Shown: positions 18,661-34,000, numbered from the stretch's first letter. The stretch: 64,000 bases of DNA from Linyphia triangularis (GCA_963978545.1 OZ021730.1:4938201-5002200); one strand, 5' to 3'. Notes: generated by a model from the sequence alone, not told the origin. Numbers and translations are program-made.

Positions 18661-19202
18661 AAAATTAAAAAATGATTTTTTTCTGTTCTGAAATAATATT
18701 GGTATCTCACTTCATTGATTAATTTTAATTAATTATAAATAATTCCAGAAAACAAGTTTTACATGGCAAATTTCTACTTTTCATGACTGATTTTTATAAA
18801 TGAATTGGATATATTAAAAGAAAGCTCTAATTTCGCTTAATTGTTACAATGATTTTAAGAAAAATGTAGAAGATTTGTATCGGCAAAGCTGAATACTAAA
18901 CATGATACGATTACAGTGTAATAATTGAAAAGTTATAGGAGGGATGAATACGTATAAAAAAAATTGTATAGGGGACATTCTATTTGAAACGTGACTTTTA
19001 AATATAGCTCAGTAATTACTCGCAAATACAACATACAAAAAATAACATATGATTATGAACATGGGCATCGGCAGGATTATATGCAAGAATATGCAATATT
19101 GCTAGAATTTTCTTTAAATAGTTAATTTTATAGAAATGTTGATTGCAAATTACTAATGAAATGTCAATTAACAAATGAGCATCAATTTCCATTTTGATAT
19201 TG

Positions 19203-19229
19203 AAAAAAAAAATTAAAAAAAAAAAAAAA
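19203..19229 (+). repeat. Variable A tract
   Basis: An A-rich run preceding TGGTGTATG. It is interrupted in units 1, 2 and 5; about 25-27 A in units 3, 4, 6, 8, 9 and 10; exactly 14 A in units 7 and 11. The base before the run is G in units 1-4, 7, 10 and 11 and A in 5, 6, 8 and 9. Confidence 0.8.
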
Positions 19230-20913
19230 TGGTGTATGTATTTGAAATCCTATCTTCTGTGTATTTTATTAGGTGCTCTACAAACCGTAATTAGGGGAAT
19301 AAAATTCTCTTACGTTGAAAGAAATCATAAAAATATATAAAAATACGCACACACACAAATTATTTCTATTAACGATTTATTTTTCCTCCGTTTTTTATCT
19401 TCCAAGTAGTACTCGCGGTATTTAAAGTAGCAGTGTTTTGAACAAAAGAAGCAGAAGGCACAATAAATAACCATTAAATACACATTTTTTAAAGTCCTTA
19501 ATAAGCATCGCCAAATTTCATGTGCAATTGTAACTTTTTGAGCTCCGATCATTTTCATTTTGCTAGACCACAAAGGAAAAAAAAAAAAAATTCTTTTCGA
19601 ACTATTTGCTAACTTTTTTTAACCTCAAAGCTCAATATGAAAGATTTTCATCCACATCGAGCCTATCTGCCTAGTTATAGCTTGTTTGGGTTACAGCAAG
19701 TGAATTAATTATCTCTCCGGAGATTTTGGCTCTTCAACCTTAATAAGTGGTTTCAGTCATTAGATACCTCCAAATTGTAAGAGTTTGAATTAAGCTTAGT
19801 ATCTAGACAATTAAACGTGAGTGAAAGCTGTTATGTCTCGCGTAAGGCAATAGAAACGTGTGCGAAAGAGCGGCCATTTAACGACAGGCGACATCTCAAA
19901 ACTTGATGGAAAGTTTTGTCATCGCCGAAGAGTGCATTTGCCAAACTTTAAAGTTTCAACTCACTTTGGAAGTGGGCTTATAAGTAATCCGAATCGCCAA
20001 TAGAAGCGGCCTTTTAGTGACAGTAACACAGCCAAAAATTTGATAGACTGCATTTTCATCGACGTCAAATCAATCTGCCAAGTTTCAGCTTGATTGGATA
20101 TAGGCAAGTGTTTTAATTAATCATCCGAAGCGCAAATAGTAGAGTGTGAAAAATCGGTTATTTATGCGGCTTTTAAAATTCGGCTTTTCCAACAGGCAAT
20201 ACATTGAAGTTTCGTGAATAAAAATGGGGGATGTAATTTTTTGTCGATATTTTTTTAAATAAACACCATTTTAATTAAAAAAATACTACTTTTATTAGTA
20301 AATTAATAATTTAATTAAGAAAAAAGGGGGAAAAAAGGGTGTATTTAGTATCTAACATAAATTCAACGAAACACATTTTTTTTTTTTGTGAAAATACTTT
20401 TAGCCAAAGTTTTATCTTGAACTCAAACACTTTTCTCTCTACATTTCCAATTTTTTCAAAGGAGAGGTGGAATTGACTGTACCTTTTCTCTTTGAAAATT
20501 TGGGGTTACCTGTTAGTAATTGGGTTTTACATTTACAATGATGAACAACTGTTTTTCCAAGTACAGATATTTCATCAAGTGGTATTTTCTCCGGTATTTT
20601 AGCAAATCTTTTGCTGCATTGGTCTGAAGAAAGAAAAAAACGCACTCTAGAATTTCAAAACATTTTGGATTCCTGTTATAATGACGAACTAACTGTTTTC
20701 AATAGCGTTGATTTTACCAACGATTCTTCTCCTATGTTTCACTTACAAGAAATGATATTACCCATTTTTATCAAAAAACGTATCGCCAATTCCGGGTTAT
20801 TTTTGCCAAATTTATACAATGTTTACAAAAATATCACCACCCTGCCAATTTTTTTAAAATTATGATAATATGAGAACAAAAATGGATAATAACTCCAGTT
20901 CAAATCAAATTCA

Positions 20914-21074
20914 TTAGCGTGCTAGCCTCTAGACCACGAGTTTGCGGGTTCGAGTTCCGTGTTAGGCATGGGTGTTTGTATATGTATGTTGGCTTGTCTA
21001 ATGAAGAATGTTTTGGCGCTTTATAGCCCTCGTGTTGCTGACGGTGACAGATAATCCGAAAACAACCAATCAAC
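20914..21074 (+). mobile_element. SINE copy a of unit 2, 5'-truncated
   Basis: Same truncated insertion as in unit 1. It differs from the unit 1 copy by scattered substitutions (for example TTCCGTGTTAGGC here against CTCCGTGTCAGGC). Positions in later units are given in their entries. Confidence 0.87.
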
Positions 21075-21663
21075 CAAATCATATTCAAAATTCAGTAACC
21101 AGCCAGTTGAACGTATTTGAAAGTTGTGCGTTGTTCCACACCCTGATAAGTTTTATGTATTGTAACCTTTTGTACGATAGGCGATTTGAATCTTCTTGTC
21201 ACATTTTTGTGTTCAATCGACCCAATGAACCTGCTTTGCATAAGCACGGTTTTGAAGCGTCCGTTATACACGAGGTGTTGTGTTCGTACAATAAATTAAC
21301 TAAGAGCAAACATAAACACAATACACTATTGCAATCTCGATTAAGTAATTAAAAAGGGTCCGAATGGAGTTAAGCGTTCTAAACGAGAGATATTCAAATG
21401 TCTCTTTCTAATATACTATTCACAATTATAAATTTTGTTCAAAATGTCAACAAAGGAAAGTTCCTATTTTAATAAATCAATTTGTCGGAATCGAAATGGG
21501 AGCAAACGTCTGAAGTGTAGAATGCATGAATGTCCTTTGATCGCTAGAATGCTAATGGTAAAATTTCGTAGCGCAGCACGGGTATTCAGCTAGTAGTCTG
21601 TATAACTTATTCACCAAGTTTCATCAAAACCCGTTCTCCAGAATGGACTCTACGTAAAGTTAA

Positions 21664-21693
21664 ACAGGGTGACATTAATTCTAACCACCCTGT
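21664..21693 (+). repeat. ACAGGGTG/CACCCTGT hairpin
   Basis: ACAGGGTG (21664-21671) and CACCCTGT (21686-21693) form a perfect eight-pair stem around a 14-nt loop. Unit 1 has lost one base in the left arm (ACAGGGTACATT). Such ends occur on some arthropod transposon fragments, but no family can be assigned here. Confidence 0.55.
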
Positions 21694-21906
21694 ACCATGT
21701 CTTTGGTTTAAATTGAATTACTATATGGAGAGTGTCCCGCAGAGGGGTAACTCGCTGATTTGGAAATTGAATAACTCAAAAACAAAAATCAACAGAGAAA
21801 CTAATTAAAATTTATAGTTATTTTGAAAGACGAAAAAATCTGGTGCAGAAGTTTCAAAATTAGTTTTAAATGTAGCCAACAAGTAGCGCTGTACACTATA
21901 CAGCTC

Positions 21907-24900
21907 TAAAGCCCAGAGGGATCATTCTTCGGACAGTTCCACTGTTGAAACGTGAATTAGCGTGATTGAGGAAGTGAATATGGTTATGACATATTCCGCG
22001 GAACAACGGCCGACCAAACGGTATAGTGTTTAGCGTGCTAGCTTCTAGACCGCGGGGTGGTGGGTTCGAGTCCTGTGTAAGGCATGGGTTTTTGTAAGTG
22101 TATGTGCTTGTCAAATGACGAATATTTCGGCACATTATAGCCCTCGTGTTGCTGACGATGACAGATAATCTGAAAAGAACCAACCAAATCTACGGAACAA
22201 CGTGTTTTTCTGATCTTCGAACATCACAGATTAAATTACTGCTCTACGGCAGCAAGACATAGTTTTCAATCCCTATTTAAAATTGCAAAACATTCTGATT
22301 CGAAAAATGTTCGCAAGCTTTTTGGCAGCTGATTGATATTTTGACTGATGTGTTAGTAGGGAATGATGACCCTCCCCCCCCCCCCCTCCAGGTAATCTGT
22401 ACTTTCTCTCTAAAATGTCATGACAATTTCTAAAAAGAATCAGCATAATCTGAGGGTAAATAATCCAAAAAATTATTGCTTGAGCTGCAGTTACCAAAAA
22501 AGGCAATATTGTTCCTTCTTTCATGCAAGGCACTTTTTTCATTCTCACGGCACGTTGTTATTTTGGGATAATTTGGATTAACATTTGCAAATGTTAGAGA
22601 ATCGACCAGGCACTTCGTTGTTTGTACTAGATGGGATCCGGCCCCGCAGAATCACAAAATTCTGATGATGAGATGAAATTGAGAAAAAAACTTACATATT
22701 TAGAAACTTTTATTTAAAATCCTAAAGCACATACTTGAAAGATAAAAATAAATAATAATAATGAATAAATAAAAACAAAGATACTTTGAAAGAAAATATT
22801 CACGCATAGAGTATGTATTCTTAACGAAAGAACAAAAATAAAAACATATACAGGTTTTTAGTGCTATAGTACCATTAAATTTTCTTAGTTTTTCAGAATA
22901 AGAAAAAGGAAGTAATGGTTTATATCAACAAAACATTGAAATTTCAAGTAATTAGTTAAATGTAATGAGATATTCAGAGAAAAAGAAGATTTTATGCGAC
23001 GCAACATTTAATAACTATTATAAAAAAATAAATCGTAAAAAAAATTGCTTATAATTTAAACACCACTAAACTATAGGAATAAATTGTTATATAAACATTT
23101 TATTTAAATTAAGAGATTGATAAAGAGACATCTATTTCATTCCATTTGGCTTTTCAAGGGAAAATTAGAAAAGCCAGACCGTATGAAATGGTCGACTCAT
23201 TAGACTACAGATCGAAACTTCGATCAAAATTAAAAAATGATTTTTTTCTGTTCTGAAATAATATTGGTATCTCACTTCATTGATTAATTTTAATTAATTA
23301 TAAATAATTCCAGAAAACAAGTTTTACATGGCAAATTTCTACTTTTCATGACTGATTTTTATAAATGAATTGGATATATTAAAAGAAAGCTCTAATTTCG
23401 CTTAATTGTTACAATGATTTTAAGAAAAATGTAGAAGATTTGTATTGGCAAAGCTGAATACTAAACATGATACGATTACAGTGTAATAATTGAAAAGTTA
23501 TAGGAGGGATGAATACGTATAAAAAAAATTGTATAGGGGACATTCTATTTGAAACGTGACTTTTAAATATAGCTCAGTAATTACTCGCAAATACAACATA
23601 CAAAAAATAACATATGATTATGAACATGGGCATCGGCAGGATTATATGCAAGAATATGCAATATTGCTAGAATTTTCTTTAAATAGTTAATTTTATAGAA
23701 ATGTTGATTGCAAATTACTAATGAAATGTCAATTAACAAATGAGCATCAATTTCCATTTTGATATTGAAAAAAAAAAAAAAAAAAAAAAAAAAATGGTGT
23801 ATGTATTTGAAATCCTATCTTCTGTGTATTTTATTAGGTGCTCCACAAACCGTAATTAGGGGAATAAAATTCTCTTACGTTGAAAGAAATCATAAAAATA
23901 TATAAAAATACGCACACACACAAATTATTTCTATTAACGATTTTTTTCTTCTCCGTTTTTTATCTTCCAAGTAGTACTCGCGGTATTTAAAGTAGCAGTG
24001 TTTTGAACAAAAGAAGCAGAAGGCACAATAAATAACCATTAAATACACATTTTTTAAAGTCCTTAATAAGCATCGCCAAATTTCATGTGCAATTGTAACT
24101 TTTTGAGCTCCGATCATTTTCATTTTGCTAGACCACAAAGGAAAAAAAGAAAAAATTTCTTTTCGAACTATTTGCTAACTTTTTTTAACCTCAAAGCTCA
24201 ATATGAAAGATTGTCATCCACATCGAGCCTATCTGCCTAGTTATAGCTTGTTTGGGTTACAGCAAGTGAATTAATTATCTCTCCGGAGATTTTGGCTCTT
24301 CAACCTTAATAAGTGGTTTCAGTCATTAGATACCTCCAAATTGTAAGAGTTTGAATTAAGCTTAGTATCTAGACAATTAAACGTGAGTGAAAGCTGTTAT
24401 GTCTCGCGTAAGGCAATAGAAACGTGTGCGAAAGAGCGGCCATTTAACGACAGGCGACATCTCAAAACTTGATGGAAAGTTTTGTCATCGCCGAAGAGTG
24501 CATTTGCCAAACTTTAAAGTTTCAACTCACTTTGGAAGTGGGCTTATAAGTAATCCGAATCGACAATAGAAGCGGCCTTTTAGTGACAGTAACACAGCCA
24601 AAAATTTGATAGACTGCATTTTCATCGACGTCAAATCAATCTGCCAAGTTTCAGCTTGATTGGATATAGGCAAGTGTTTTAATTAATCATCCGAAGCGCA
24701 AATAGTAGAGTGTGAAAAATCGGTTATTTATGCGGCTTTTAAAATTCGGCTTTTCCAACAGGCAATACATTGAAGTTTCGTGAATAAAAATGGGGGATGT
24801 AATTTTTTGTCGATATTTTTTTAAATAAACACCATTTTAATTAAAAAAATACTACTTTTATTAGTAAATTAATAATTTAATTAAGAAAAAAGGGGAAAAA

Positions 24901-26472
24901 AAGGGTGTATTTAGTATCTAACATAAATTCAACGAAACACATTTTTTTTTTTGTGAAAATACTTTTAGCCAAAGTTTTATCTTGAACTCAAACACTTTTC
25001 TCTCTACATTTCCAATTTTTTCAAAGTAGAGGTGGAATTGACTGTACCTTTTCTCTTTGAAAATTTGGGGGTTACCTGTTAGTAATTGGGTTTTACATTT
25101 ACAATGATGAACAACTGTTTTTCCAAGTTCAGATATTTCATCAAGTGGTATTTTCTCCGGTATTTTAGCAAATCTTTTGCTGCATTGGTCTGAAGAAAGA
25201 AAAAAACGCACTCTAGAATTTCAAAACATTTTGGATTCCTGTTATAATGACGAACTAACTGTTTTCAATAGCGTTGATTTTACCAACGATTCTTCTCCTA
25301 TGTTTCACTTACAAGAAATGATATTACCCATTTTTATCAAAAAACGTATCGCCAATTCCGGGTTATTTTTGCCAAATTTATACAATGTTTACAAAAATAT
25401 CACCACCCTGCCAATTTTTTTAAAATTTTGATAATATGAGAACAAAAATGGATAATAACTCCAGTTCAAATCAAATTCATTAGCGTGCTAGCCTCTAGAC
25501 CACGAGTTTGCGGGTTCGAGTTCCGTGTTAGGCATGGGTGTTTGTATATGTATGTTGGCTTGTCTAATGAAGAATGTTTTGGCGCTTTATAGCCCTCGTG
25601 TTGCTGACGGTGACAGATAATCCGAAAACAACCAATCAACCAAATCATATTCAAAATTCAGTAACCAGCCAGTTGAACGTATTTGAAAGTTGTGCGTTGT
25701 TCCACACCCTGATAAGTTTTATGTATTGTAACCTTTTGTACGATAGGCGATTTGAATCTTCTTGTCACATTTTTGTGTTCAATCGACCCAATGAACCTGC
25801 TTTGCATAAGCACGGTTTTGAAGCGTCCGTTATACACGAGGTGTTGTGTTCGTACAATAAATTAACTAAGAGCAAACATAAACACAATACACTATTGCAA
25901 TCTCGATTAAGTAATTAAAAAGGGTCCGAATGGAGTTAAGCGTTCTAAACGAGAGATATTCAAATGTCTCTTTCTAATATACTATTCACAATTATAAATT
26001 TTGTTCAAAATGTCAACAAAGGAAAGTTCCTATTTTAATAAATCAATTTGTCGGAATCGAAATGGGAGCAAACGTCTGAAGTGTAGAATGCATGAATGTC
26101 CTTTGATCGCTAGAATGCTAATGGTAAAATTTCGTAGCGCAGCACGGGTATTCAGCTAGTAGTCTGTATAACTTATTCACCAAGTTTCATCAAAACCCGT
26201 TCTCCAGAATGGACTCTACGTAAAGTTAAACAGGGTGACATTAATTCTAACCACCCTGTACCATGTCTTTGGTTTAAATTGAATTACTATATGGAGAGTG
26301 TCCCGCAGAGGGGTAACTCGCTGATTTGGAAATTGAATAACTCAAAAACAAAAATCAACAGAGAAACTAATTAAAATTTATAGTTATTTTGAAAGACGAA
26401 AAAATCTGGTGCAGAAGTTTCAAAATTAGTTTTAAATGTAGCCAACAAGTAGCGCTGTACACTATACAGCTC
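21907..26472 (+). repeat. Array unit 3 (4566 bp)
   Basis: SINE copies 22009-22188 and 25480-25640. It has the longest C tract (13) and an uninterrupted A tract of about 27. It shares the G alleles at the GTGGTTTCAG and GGGTGTATT sites with units 1, 2 and 4. Confidence 0.95.
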
Positions 26473-29400
26473 TAAAGCCCAGAGGGATCATTCTTCGGAC
26501 AGTTCCACTGTTGAAACGTGAATTAGCGTGATTGAGGAAGTGAATATGGTTATGACATATTCCGCGGAACAACGGCCGACCAAACGGTATAGTGTTTAGC
26601 GTGCTAGCTTCTAGACCGCGGGGTGGTGGGTTCGAGTCCTGTGTAAGGCATGGGTTTTTGTAAGTGTATGTGCTTGTCAAATGACGAATATTTCGGCACA
26701 TTATAGCCCTCTTGTTGCTGACGATGACAGATAATCTGAAAAGAACCAACCAAATCTACGGAACAACGTGTTTTTCTGATCTTCGAACATCACAGATTAA
26801 ATTACTGCTCTACGGCAGCAAGACATAGTTTTCAATCCCTATTTAAAATTGCAAAACATTCTGATTCGAAAAATGTTCGCAAGCTTTTTGGCAGCTGATT
26901 GATATTTTGACTGATGTGTTAGTAGGGAATGATGACCCTCCCCCCCCCCCTCCAGGTAATCTGTACTTTCTCTCTAAAATGTCATGACAATTTCTAAAAA
27001 GAATCAGCATAATCTGAGGGTAAATAATCCAAAAAATTATTGCTTGAGCTGCAGTTACCAAAAAAGGCAATATTGTTCCTTCTTTCATGCAAGGCACTTT
27101 TTTCATTCTCACGGCACGTTGTTATTTTGGGATAATTTGGATTAACATTTGCAAATGTTAGAGAATCGACCAGGCACTTCGTTGTTTGTACTAGATGGGA
27201 TCCGGCCCCGCAGAATCACAAAATTCTGATGATGAGATGAAATTGAGAAAAAAACTTACATATTTAGAAACTTTTATTTAAAATCCTAAAGCACATACTT
27301 GAAAGATAAAAATAAATAATAATAATGAATAAATAAAAACAAAGATACTTTGAAAGAAAATATTCACGCATAGAGTATGTATTCTTAACGAAAGAACAAA
27401 AATAAAAACATATACAGGTTTTTAGTGCTTTGGTACCATTAAATTTTCTTAGTTTTTCAGAATAAGAAAAAGGAAGTAATGGTTTATATCGACAAAACAT
27501 TGAAATTTCAAGTAATTAGTTAAATGTAATGAGATATTCAGAGAAAAAGAAGATTTTATGCGACGCAACATTTAATAACTATTATAAAAAAATAAATCGT
27601 ACAAAAAAATTGCTTATAATTTAAACACCACTAAACTATAGGAAAAAATTGTTATATAAACATTTTATTTAAATTAAGAGATTGATAAAGAGACATCTAT
27701 TTCATTCCATTTGGCTTTTCAAGGGAAAATTAGAAAAGCCAGACCGTATGAAATGGTCGACTCATTAGACTACAGATCGAAACTTCGATCAAAATTAAAA
27801 AATGATTTTTTTCTGTTCTGAAATAATATTGGTATCTCACTTCATTGATTAATTTTAATTAATTATAAATAATTCCAGAAAACAAGTTTTACATGGCAAA
27901 TTTCTACTTTTCATGACTGATTTTTATAAATGAATTGGATATATTAAAAGAAAGCTCTAATTTCGCTTAATTGTTACAATGATTTTAAGAAAAATGTAGA
28001 AGATTTGTATTGGCAAAGCTGAATACTAAACATGATACGATTACAGTGTAATAATTGAAAAGTTATAGGAGGGATGAATACGTATAAAAAAAATTGTATA
28101 GGGGACATTCTATTTGAAACGTGACTTTTAAATATAGCTCAGTAATTACTCGCAAATACAACATACAAAAAATAACATATGATTATGAACATGGGCATCG
28201 GCAGGATTATATGCAAGAATATGCAATATTGCTAGAATTTTCTTTAAATAGTTAATTTTATAGAAATGTTGATTGCAAATTACTAATGAAATGTCAATTA
28301 ACAAATGAGCATCAATTTCCATTTTGATATTGAAAAAAAAAAAAAAAAAAAAAAAAAATGGTGTATGTATTTGAAATCCTATCTTCTGTGTATTTTATTA
28401 GGTGCTCTACAAACCGTAATTAGGGGAATAAAATTCTCTTACGTTGAAAGAAATCATAAAAATATATAAAAATACGCACACACACAAATTATTTCTATAA
28501 ACGATTTTTTTTTCTCCGTTTTTTATCTTCCAAGTAGTACTCGCGGTATTTAAAGTAGCAGTGTTTTGAACAAAAGAAGCAGAAGGCACAATAAATAACC
28601 ATTAAATACACATTTTTTAAAGTCCTTAATAAGCATCGCCAAATTTCATGTGCAATTGTAACTTTTTGAGCTCCGATCATTTTCATTTTGCTAGACCACA
28701 AAGGAAAAAAAGAAAAAATTTCTTTTCGAACTATTTGCTAACTTTTTTTAACCTCAAAGCTCAATATGAAAGATTGTCATCCACATCGAGCCTATCTGCC
28801 TAGTTATAGCTTGTTTGGGTTACAGCAAGTGAATTAATTATCTCTCCGGAGATTTTGGCTCTTCAACCTTAATAAGTGGTTTCAGTCATTAGATACCTCC
28901 AAATTGTAAGAGTTTGAATTAAGCTTAGTATCTAGACAATTAAACGTGAGTGAAAGCTGTTATGTCTCGCGTAAGGCAATAGAAACGTGTGCGAAAGAGC
29001 GGCCATTTAACGACAGGCGACATCTCAAAACTTGATGGAAAGTTTTGTCATCGCCGAAGAGTGCATTTGCCAAACTTTAAAGTTTCAACTCACTTTGGAA
29101 GTGGGCTTATAAGTAATCCGAATCGCCAATAGAAGCGGCCTTTTAGTGACAGTAACACAGCCAAAAATTTGATAGACTGCATTTTCATCGACGTCAAATC
29201 AATCTGCCAAGTTTCAGCTTGATTGGATATAGGCAAGTGTTTTAATTAATCATCCGAAGCGCAAATAGTAGAGTGTGAAAAATCGGTTATTTATGCGGCT
29301 TTTAAAATTCGGCTTTTCCAACAGGCAATACATTGAAGTTTCGTGAATAAAAATGGGGGATGTAATTTTTTGTCGATATTTTTTTAAATAAACACCATTT

Positions 29401-31029
29401 TAATTAAAAAAATACTACTTTTATTAGTAAATTAATAATTTAATTAAGAAAAAAGGGGGAAAAAAGGGTGTATTTAGTATCTAACATAAATTCAACGAAA
29501 CACATTTTTTTTTTTTGTGAAAATACTTTTAGCCAAAGTTTTATCTTGAACTCAAACACTTTTCTCTCTACATTTCCAATTTTTTCAAAGGAGAGGTGGA
29601 ATTGACTGTACCTTTTCTCTTTGAAAATTTGGGGGTTACCTGTTAGTAATTGGGTTTTACATTTACAATGATGAACAACTGTTTTTCCAAGTACAGATAT
29701 TTCATCAAGTGGTATTTTCTCCGGTATTTTAGCAAATCTTTTGCTGCATTGGTCTGAAGAAAGAAAAAAACGCACTCTAGAATTTCAAAACATTTTGGAT
29801 TCCTGTTATAATGACGAACTAACTGTTTTCAATAGCGTTGATTTTACCAACGATTCTTCTCCTATGTTTCACTTACAAGAAATGATATTACCCATTTTTA
29901 TCAAAAAACGTATCGCCAATTCCGGGTTATTTTTGCCAAATTTATACAATGTTTACAAAAATATCACCATCCTGCCAATTTTTTTAAAATTATGATAATA
30001 TGAGAACAAAAATGGATAATAACTCCAGTTCAAATCAAATTCATTAGCGTGCTAGCCTCTAGACCACGAGTTTGCGGGTTCGAGTTCCGTGTGGGTGTTT
30101 GTATATGTATGTTGGCTTGTCTAATGAAGAATGTTTTGGCGCTTTATAGCCCTCGTGTTGCTGACGGTGACAGATAATCCGAAAACAACCAATCAACCAA
30201 ATCATATTCAAAATTCAGTAACCAGCCAGTTGAACGTATTTGAAAGTTGTGCGTTGTTCCACACCCTGATAAGTTTTATGTATTGTAACCTTTTGTACGA
30301 TAGGCGATTTGAATCTTCTTGTCACATTTTTGTGTTCAATCGACCCAATGAACCTGCTTTGCATAAGCACGGTTTTGAAGCGTCCGTTATACACGAGGTG
30401 TTGTGTTCGTACAATAAATTAACTAAGAGCAAACATAAACACAATACACTATTGCAATCTCGATTAAGTAATTAAAAAGGGTCCGAATGGAGTTAAGCGT
30501 TCTAAACGAGAGATATTCAAATGTCTCTTTCTAATATACTATTCACAATTATAAATTTTGTTCAAAATGTCAACAAAGGAAAGTTCCTATTTTAATAAAT
30601 CAATTTGTCGGAATCGAAATGGGAGCAAACGTCTGAAGTGTAGAATGCATGAATGTCCTTTGATCGCTAGAATGCTAATGGTAAAATTTCGTAGCGCAGC
30701 ACGGGTATTCAGCTAGTAGTCTGTATAACTTATTCACCAAGTTTCATCAAAACCCGTTCTCCAGAATGGACTCTACGTAAAGTTAAACAGGGTGACATTA
30801 ATTCTAACCACCCTGTACCATGTCTTTGGTTTAAATTGAATTACTATATGGAGAGTGTCCCGCAGAGGGGTAACTCGCTGATTTGGAAATTGAATAACTC
30901 AAAAACAAAAATCAACAGAGAAACTAATTAAAATTTATAGTTATTTTGAAAGACGAAAAAATCTGGTGCAGAAGTTTCAAAATTAGTTTTAAATGTAGCC
31001 AACAAGTAGCGCTGTACACTATACAGCTC
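26473..31029 (+). repeat. Array unit 4 (4557 bp)
   Basis: SINE copies 26575-26754 and 30044-30197. The second SINE has a private 7-bp deletion after CCGTG (loss of TTAGGCA). It shares CACCATCCTGCC with unit 5 only; other units read CACCACCCTGCC. C tract 11. Confidence 0.95.
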
Positions 31030-34000
31030 TAAAGCCCAGAGGGATCATTCTTCGGACAGTTCCACTGTTGAAACGTGAATTAGCGTGATTGAGGAAGTGA
31101 ATATGGTTATGACATATTCCGCGGAACAACGGCCGACCAAACGGTATAGTGTTTAGCGTGCTAGCTTCTAGACCGCGGGGTGGTGGGTTCGAGTCCTGTG
31201 TAAGGCATGGGTTTTTGTAAGTGTATGTGCTTGTCAAATGACGAATATTTCGGCACATTATAGCCCTCGTGTTGCTGACGATGACAGATAATCTGAAAAG
31301 AACCAACCAAATCTACGGAACAACGTGTTTTTCTGATCTTCGAACATCACAGATTAAATTACTGCTCTACGGCAGCAAGACATAGTTTTCAATCCCTATT
31401 TAAAATTGCAAAACATTCTGATTCGAAAAATGTTCGCAAGCTTTTTGGCAGCTGATTGATATTTTGACTGATGTGTTAGTAGGGAATGATGACCCTCCCC
31501 CCCCCCCCTCCAGGTAATCTGTACTTTCTCTCTAAAATGTCATGACAATTTCTAAAAAGAATCAGCATAATCTGAGGGTAAATAATCCAAAAAATTATTG
31601 CTTGAGCTGCAGTTACCAAAAAAGGCAATATTGTTCCTTCTTTCATGCAAGGCACTTTTTTCATTCTCACGGCACGTTGTTATTTTGGGATAATTTGGAT
31701 TAACATTTGCAAATGTTAGAGAATCGACCAGGCACTTCGTTGTTTGTACTAGATGGGATCCGGCCCCGCAGAATCACAAAATTCTGATGATGAGATGAAA
31801 TTGAGAAAAAAACTTACATATTTAGAAACTTTTATTTAAAATCCTAAAGCACATACTTGAAAGATAAAAATAAATAATAATAATGAATAAATAAAAACAA
31901 AGATACTTTGAAAGAAAATATTCACGCATAGAGTATGTATTCTTAACGAAAGAACAAAAATAAAAACATATACAGGTTTTTAGTGCTATAGTACCATTAA
32001 ATTTTCTTAGTTTTTCAGAATATGAAAAAGGAAGTAATGGTTTATATCAACAAAACATTGAAATTTCAAGTAATTAGTTAAATGTAATGAGATATTCAGA
32101 GAAAAAGAAGATTTTATGCGACGCAACATTTAATAACTATTATAAAAAAATAAATCGTAAAAAAAAATTGCTTATAATTTAAACACCACTAAACTATAGG
32201 AATAAATTGTTATATAAACATTTTATTTAAATTAAGAGATTGATAAAGAGACATCTATTTCATTCCATTTGGCTTTTCAAGGGAAAATTAGAAAAGCCAG
32301 ACCGTATGAAATGGTCGACTCATTAGACTACAGATCGAAACTTCGATCAAAATTAAAAAATGATTTTTTTCTGTTCTGAAATAATATTGGTATCTCACTT
32401 CATTGATTAATTTTAATTAATTATAAATAATTCCAGAAAACAAGTTTTACATGGCAAATTTCTACTTTTCATGACTGATTTTTATAAATGAATTGGATAT
32501 ATTAAAAGAAAGCTCTAATTTCGCTTAATTGTTACAATGATTTTAAGAAAAATGTAGAAGATTTGTATTGGCAAAGCTGAATACTAAACATGATACGATT
32601 ACAGTGTAATAATTGAAAAGTTATAGGAGGGATGAATACGTATAAAAAAAATTGTATAGGGGACATTCTATTTGAAACGTGACTTTTAAATATAGCTCAG
32701 TAATTACTCGCAAATACAACATACAAAAAATAACATATGATTATGAACATGGGCATCGGCAGGATTATATGCAAGAATATGCAATATTGCTAGAATTTTC
32801 TTTAAATAGTTAATTTTATAGAAATGTTGATTGCAAATTACTAATGAAATGTCAATTAACAAATGAGCATCAATTTCCATTTTGATATTAAAAAAAAAAA
32901 AAAAATAAAAAAAAATGGTGTATGTATTTGAAATCCTATCTTCTGTGTATTTTATTAGGTGCTCCACAAACCGTAATTAGGGGAATAAAATTCTCTTACG
33001 TTGAAAGAAATCATAAAAATATATAAAAATACGCACACACACAAATTATTTCTATTAACGATTTTTTTTTTCTCCGTTTTTTATCTTCCAAGTAGTACTC
33101 GCGGTATTTAAAGTAGCAGTGTTTTGAACAAAAGAAGCAGAAGGCACAATAAATAACCATTAAATACACATTTTTTAAAGTCCTTAATAAGCATCGCCAA
33201 ATTTCATGTGCAATTGTAACTTTTTGAGCTCCGATCATTTTCATTTTGCTAGACCACAAAGGAAAAAAAGAAAAAATTTCTTTTCGAACTATTTGCTAAC
33301 TTTTTTTAACCTCAAAGCTCAATATGAAAGATTGTCATCCACATCGAGCCTATCTGCCTAGTTATAGCTTGTTTGGGTTACAGCAAGTGAATTAATTATC
33401 TCTCCGGAGATTTTGGCTCTTCAACCTTAATAAGTCGTTTCAGTCATTAGATACCTCCAAATTGTAAGAGTTTGAATTAAGCTTAGTATCTAGACAATTA
33501 AACGTGAGTGAAAGCTGTTATGTCTCGCGTAAGGCAATAGAAACGTGTGCGAAAGAGCGGCCATTTAACGACAGGCGACATCTCAAAACTTGATGGAAAG
33601 TTTTGTCATCGCCGAAGAGTGCATTTGCCAAACTTTAAAGTTTCAACTCACTTTGGAAGTGGGCTTATAAGTAATCCGAATCGCCAATAGAAGCGGCCTT
33701 TTAGTGACAGTAACACAGCCAAAAATTTGATAGACTGCATTTTCATCGACGTCAAATCAATCTGCCAAGTTTCAGCTTGATTGGATATAGGCAAGTGTTT
33801 TAATTAATCATCCGAAGCGCAAATAGTAGAGTGTGAAAAATCGGTTATTTATGCGGCTTTTAAAATTCGGCTTTTCCAACAGGCAATACATTGAAGTTTC
33901 GTGAATAAAAATGGGGGATGTAATTTTTTGTCGATATTTTTTTAAATAAACACCATTTTAATTAAAAAAATACTACTTTTATTAGTAAATTAATAATTTA

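Larger units (their letters stand above)
17345..21906 (+). repeat. Array unit 2 (4562 bp)
   Basis: This is the reference unit used for offsets. SINE copies: 17447-17626 (TSD CGGAACAACG at 17437-17446 and 17631-17640) and 20914-21074. C tract 10. The A tract is interrupted by TT (19203-19229). Frames at 20611-20865 and 21008-21352 on plus, and 19325-19573 and 20439-20645 on minus, are open but show no known motif; the 21008 frame starts inside the SINE. Confidence 0.95.

Noticed and set aside
19325..19573. 82-codon minus-strand ORF rich in Cys, Phe and Tyr with a Lys-Arg run
   Set aside because: It is broken to 68 codons in unit 4 and has a different end in unit 1. The basic run comes from an A/T homopolymer, and no family is recognised.
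29440..29775. 111-codon minus-strand ORF overlapping the 84-codon plus-strand ORF
   Set aside because: It is cut to 68 codons in units 2 and 8 by a single G-run difference and is altered in units 1 and 3. There is no recognisable domain.
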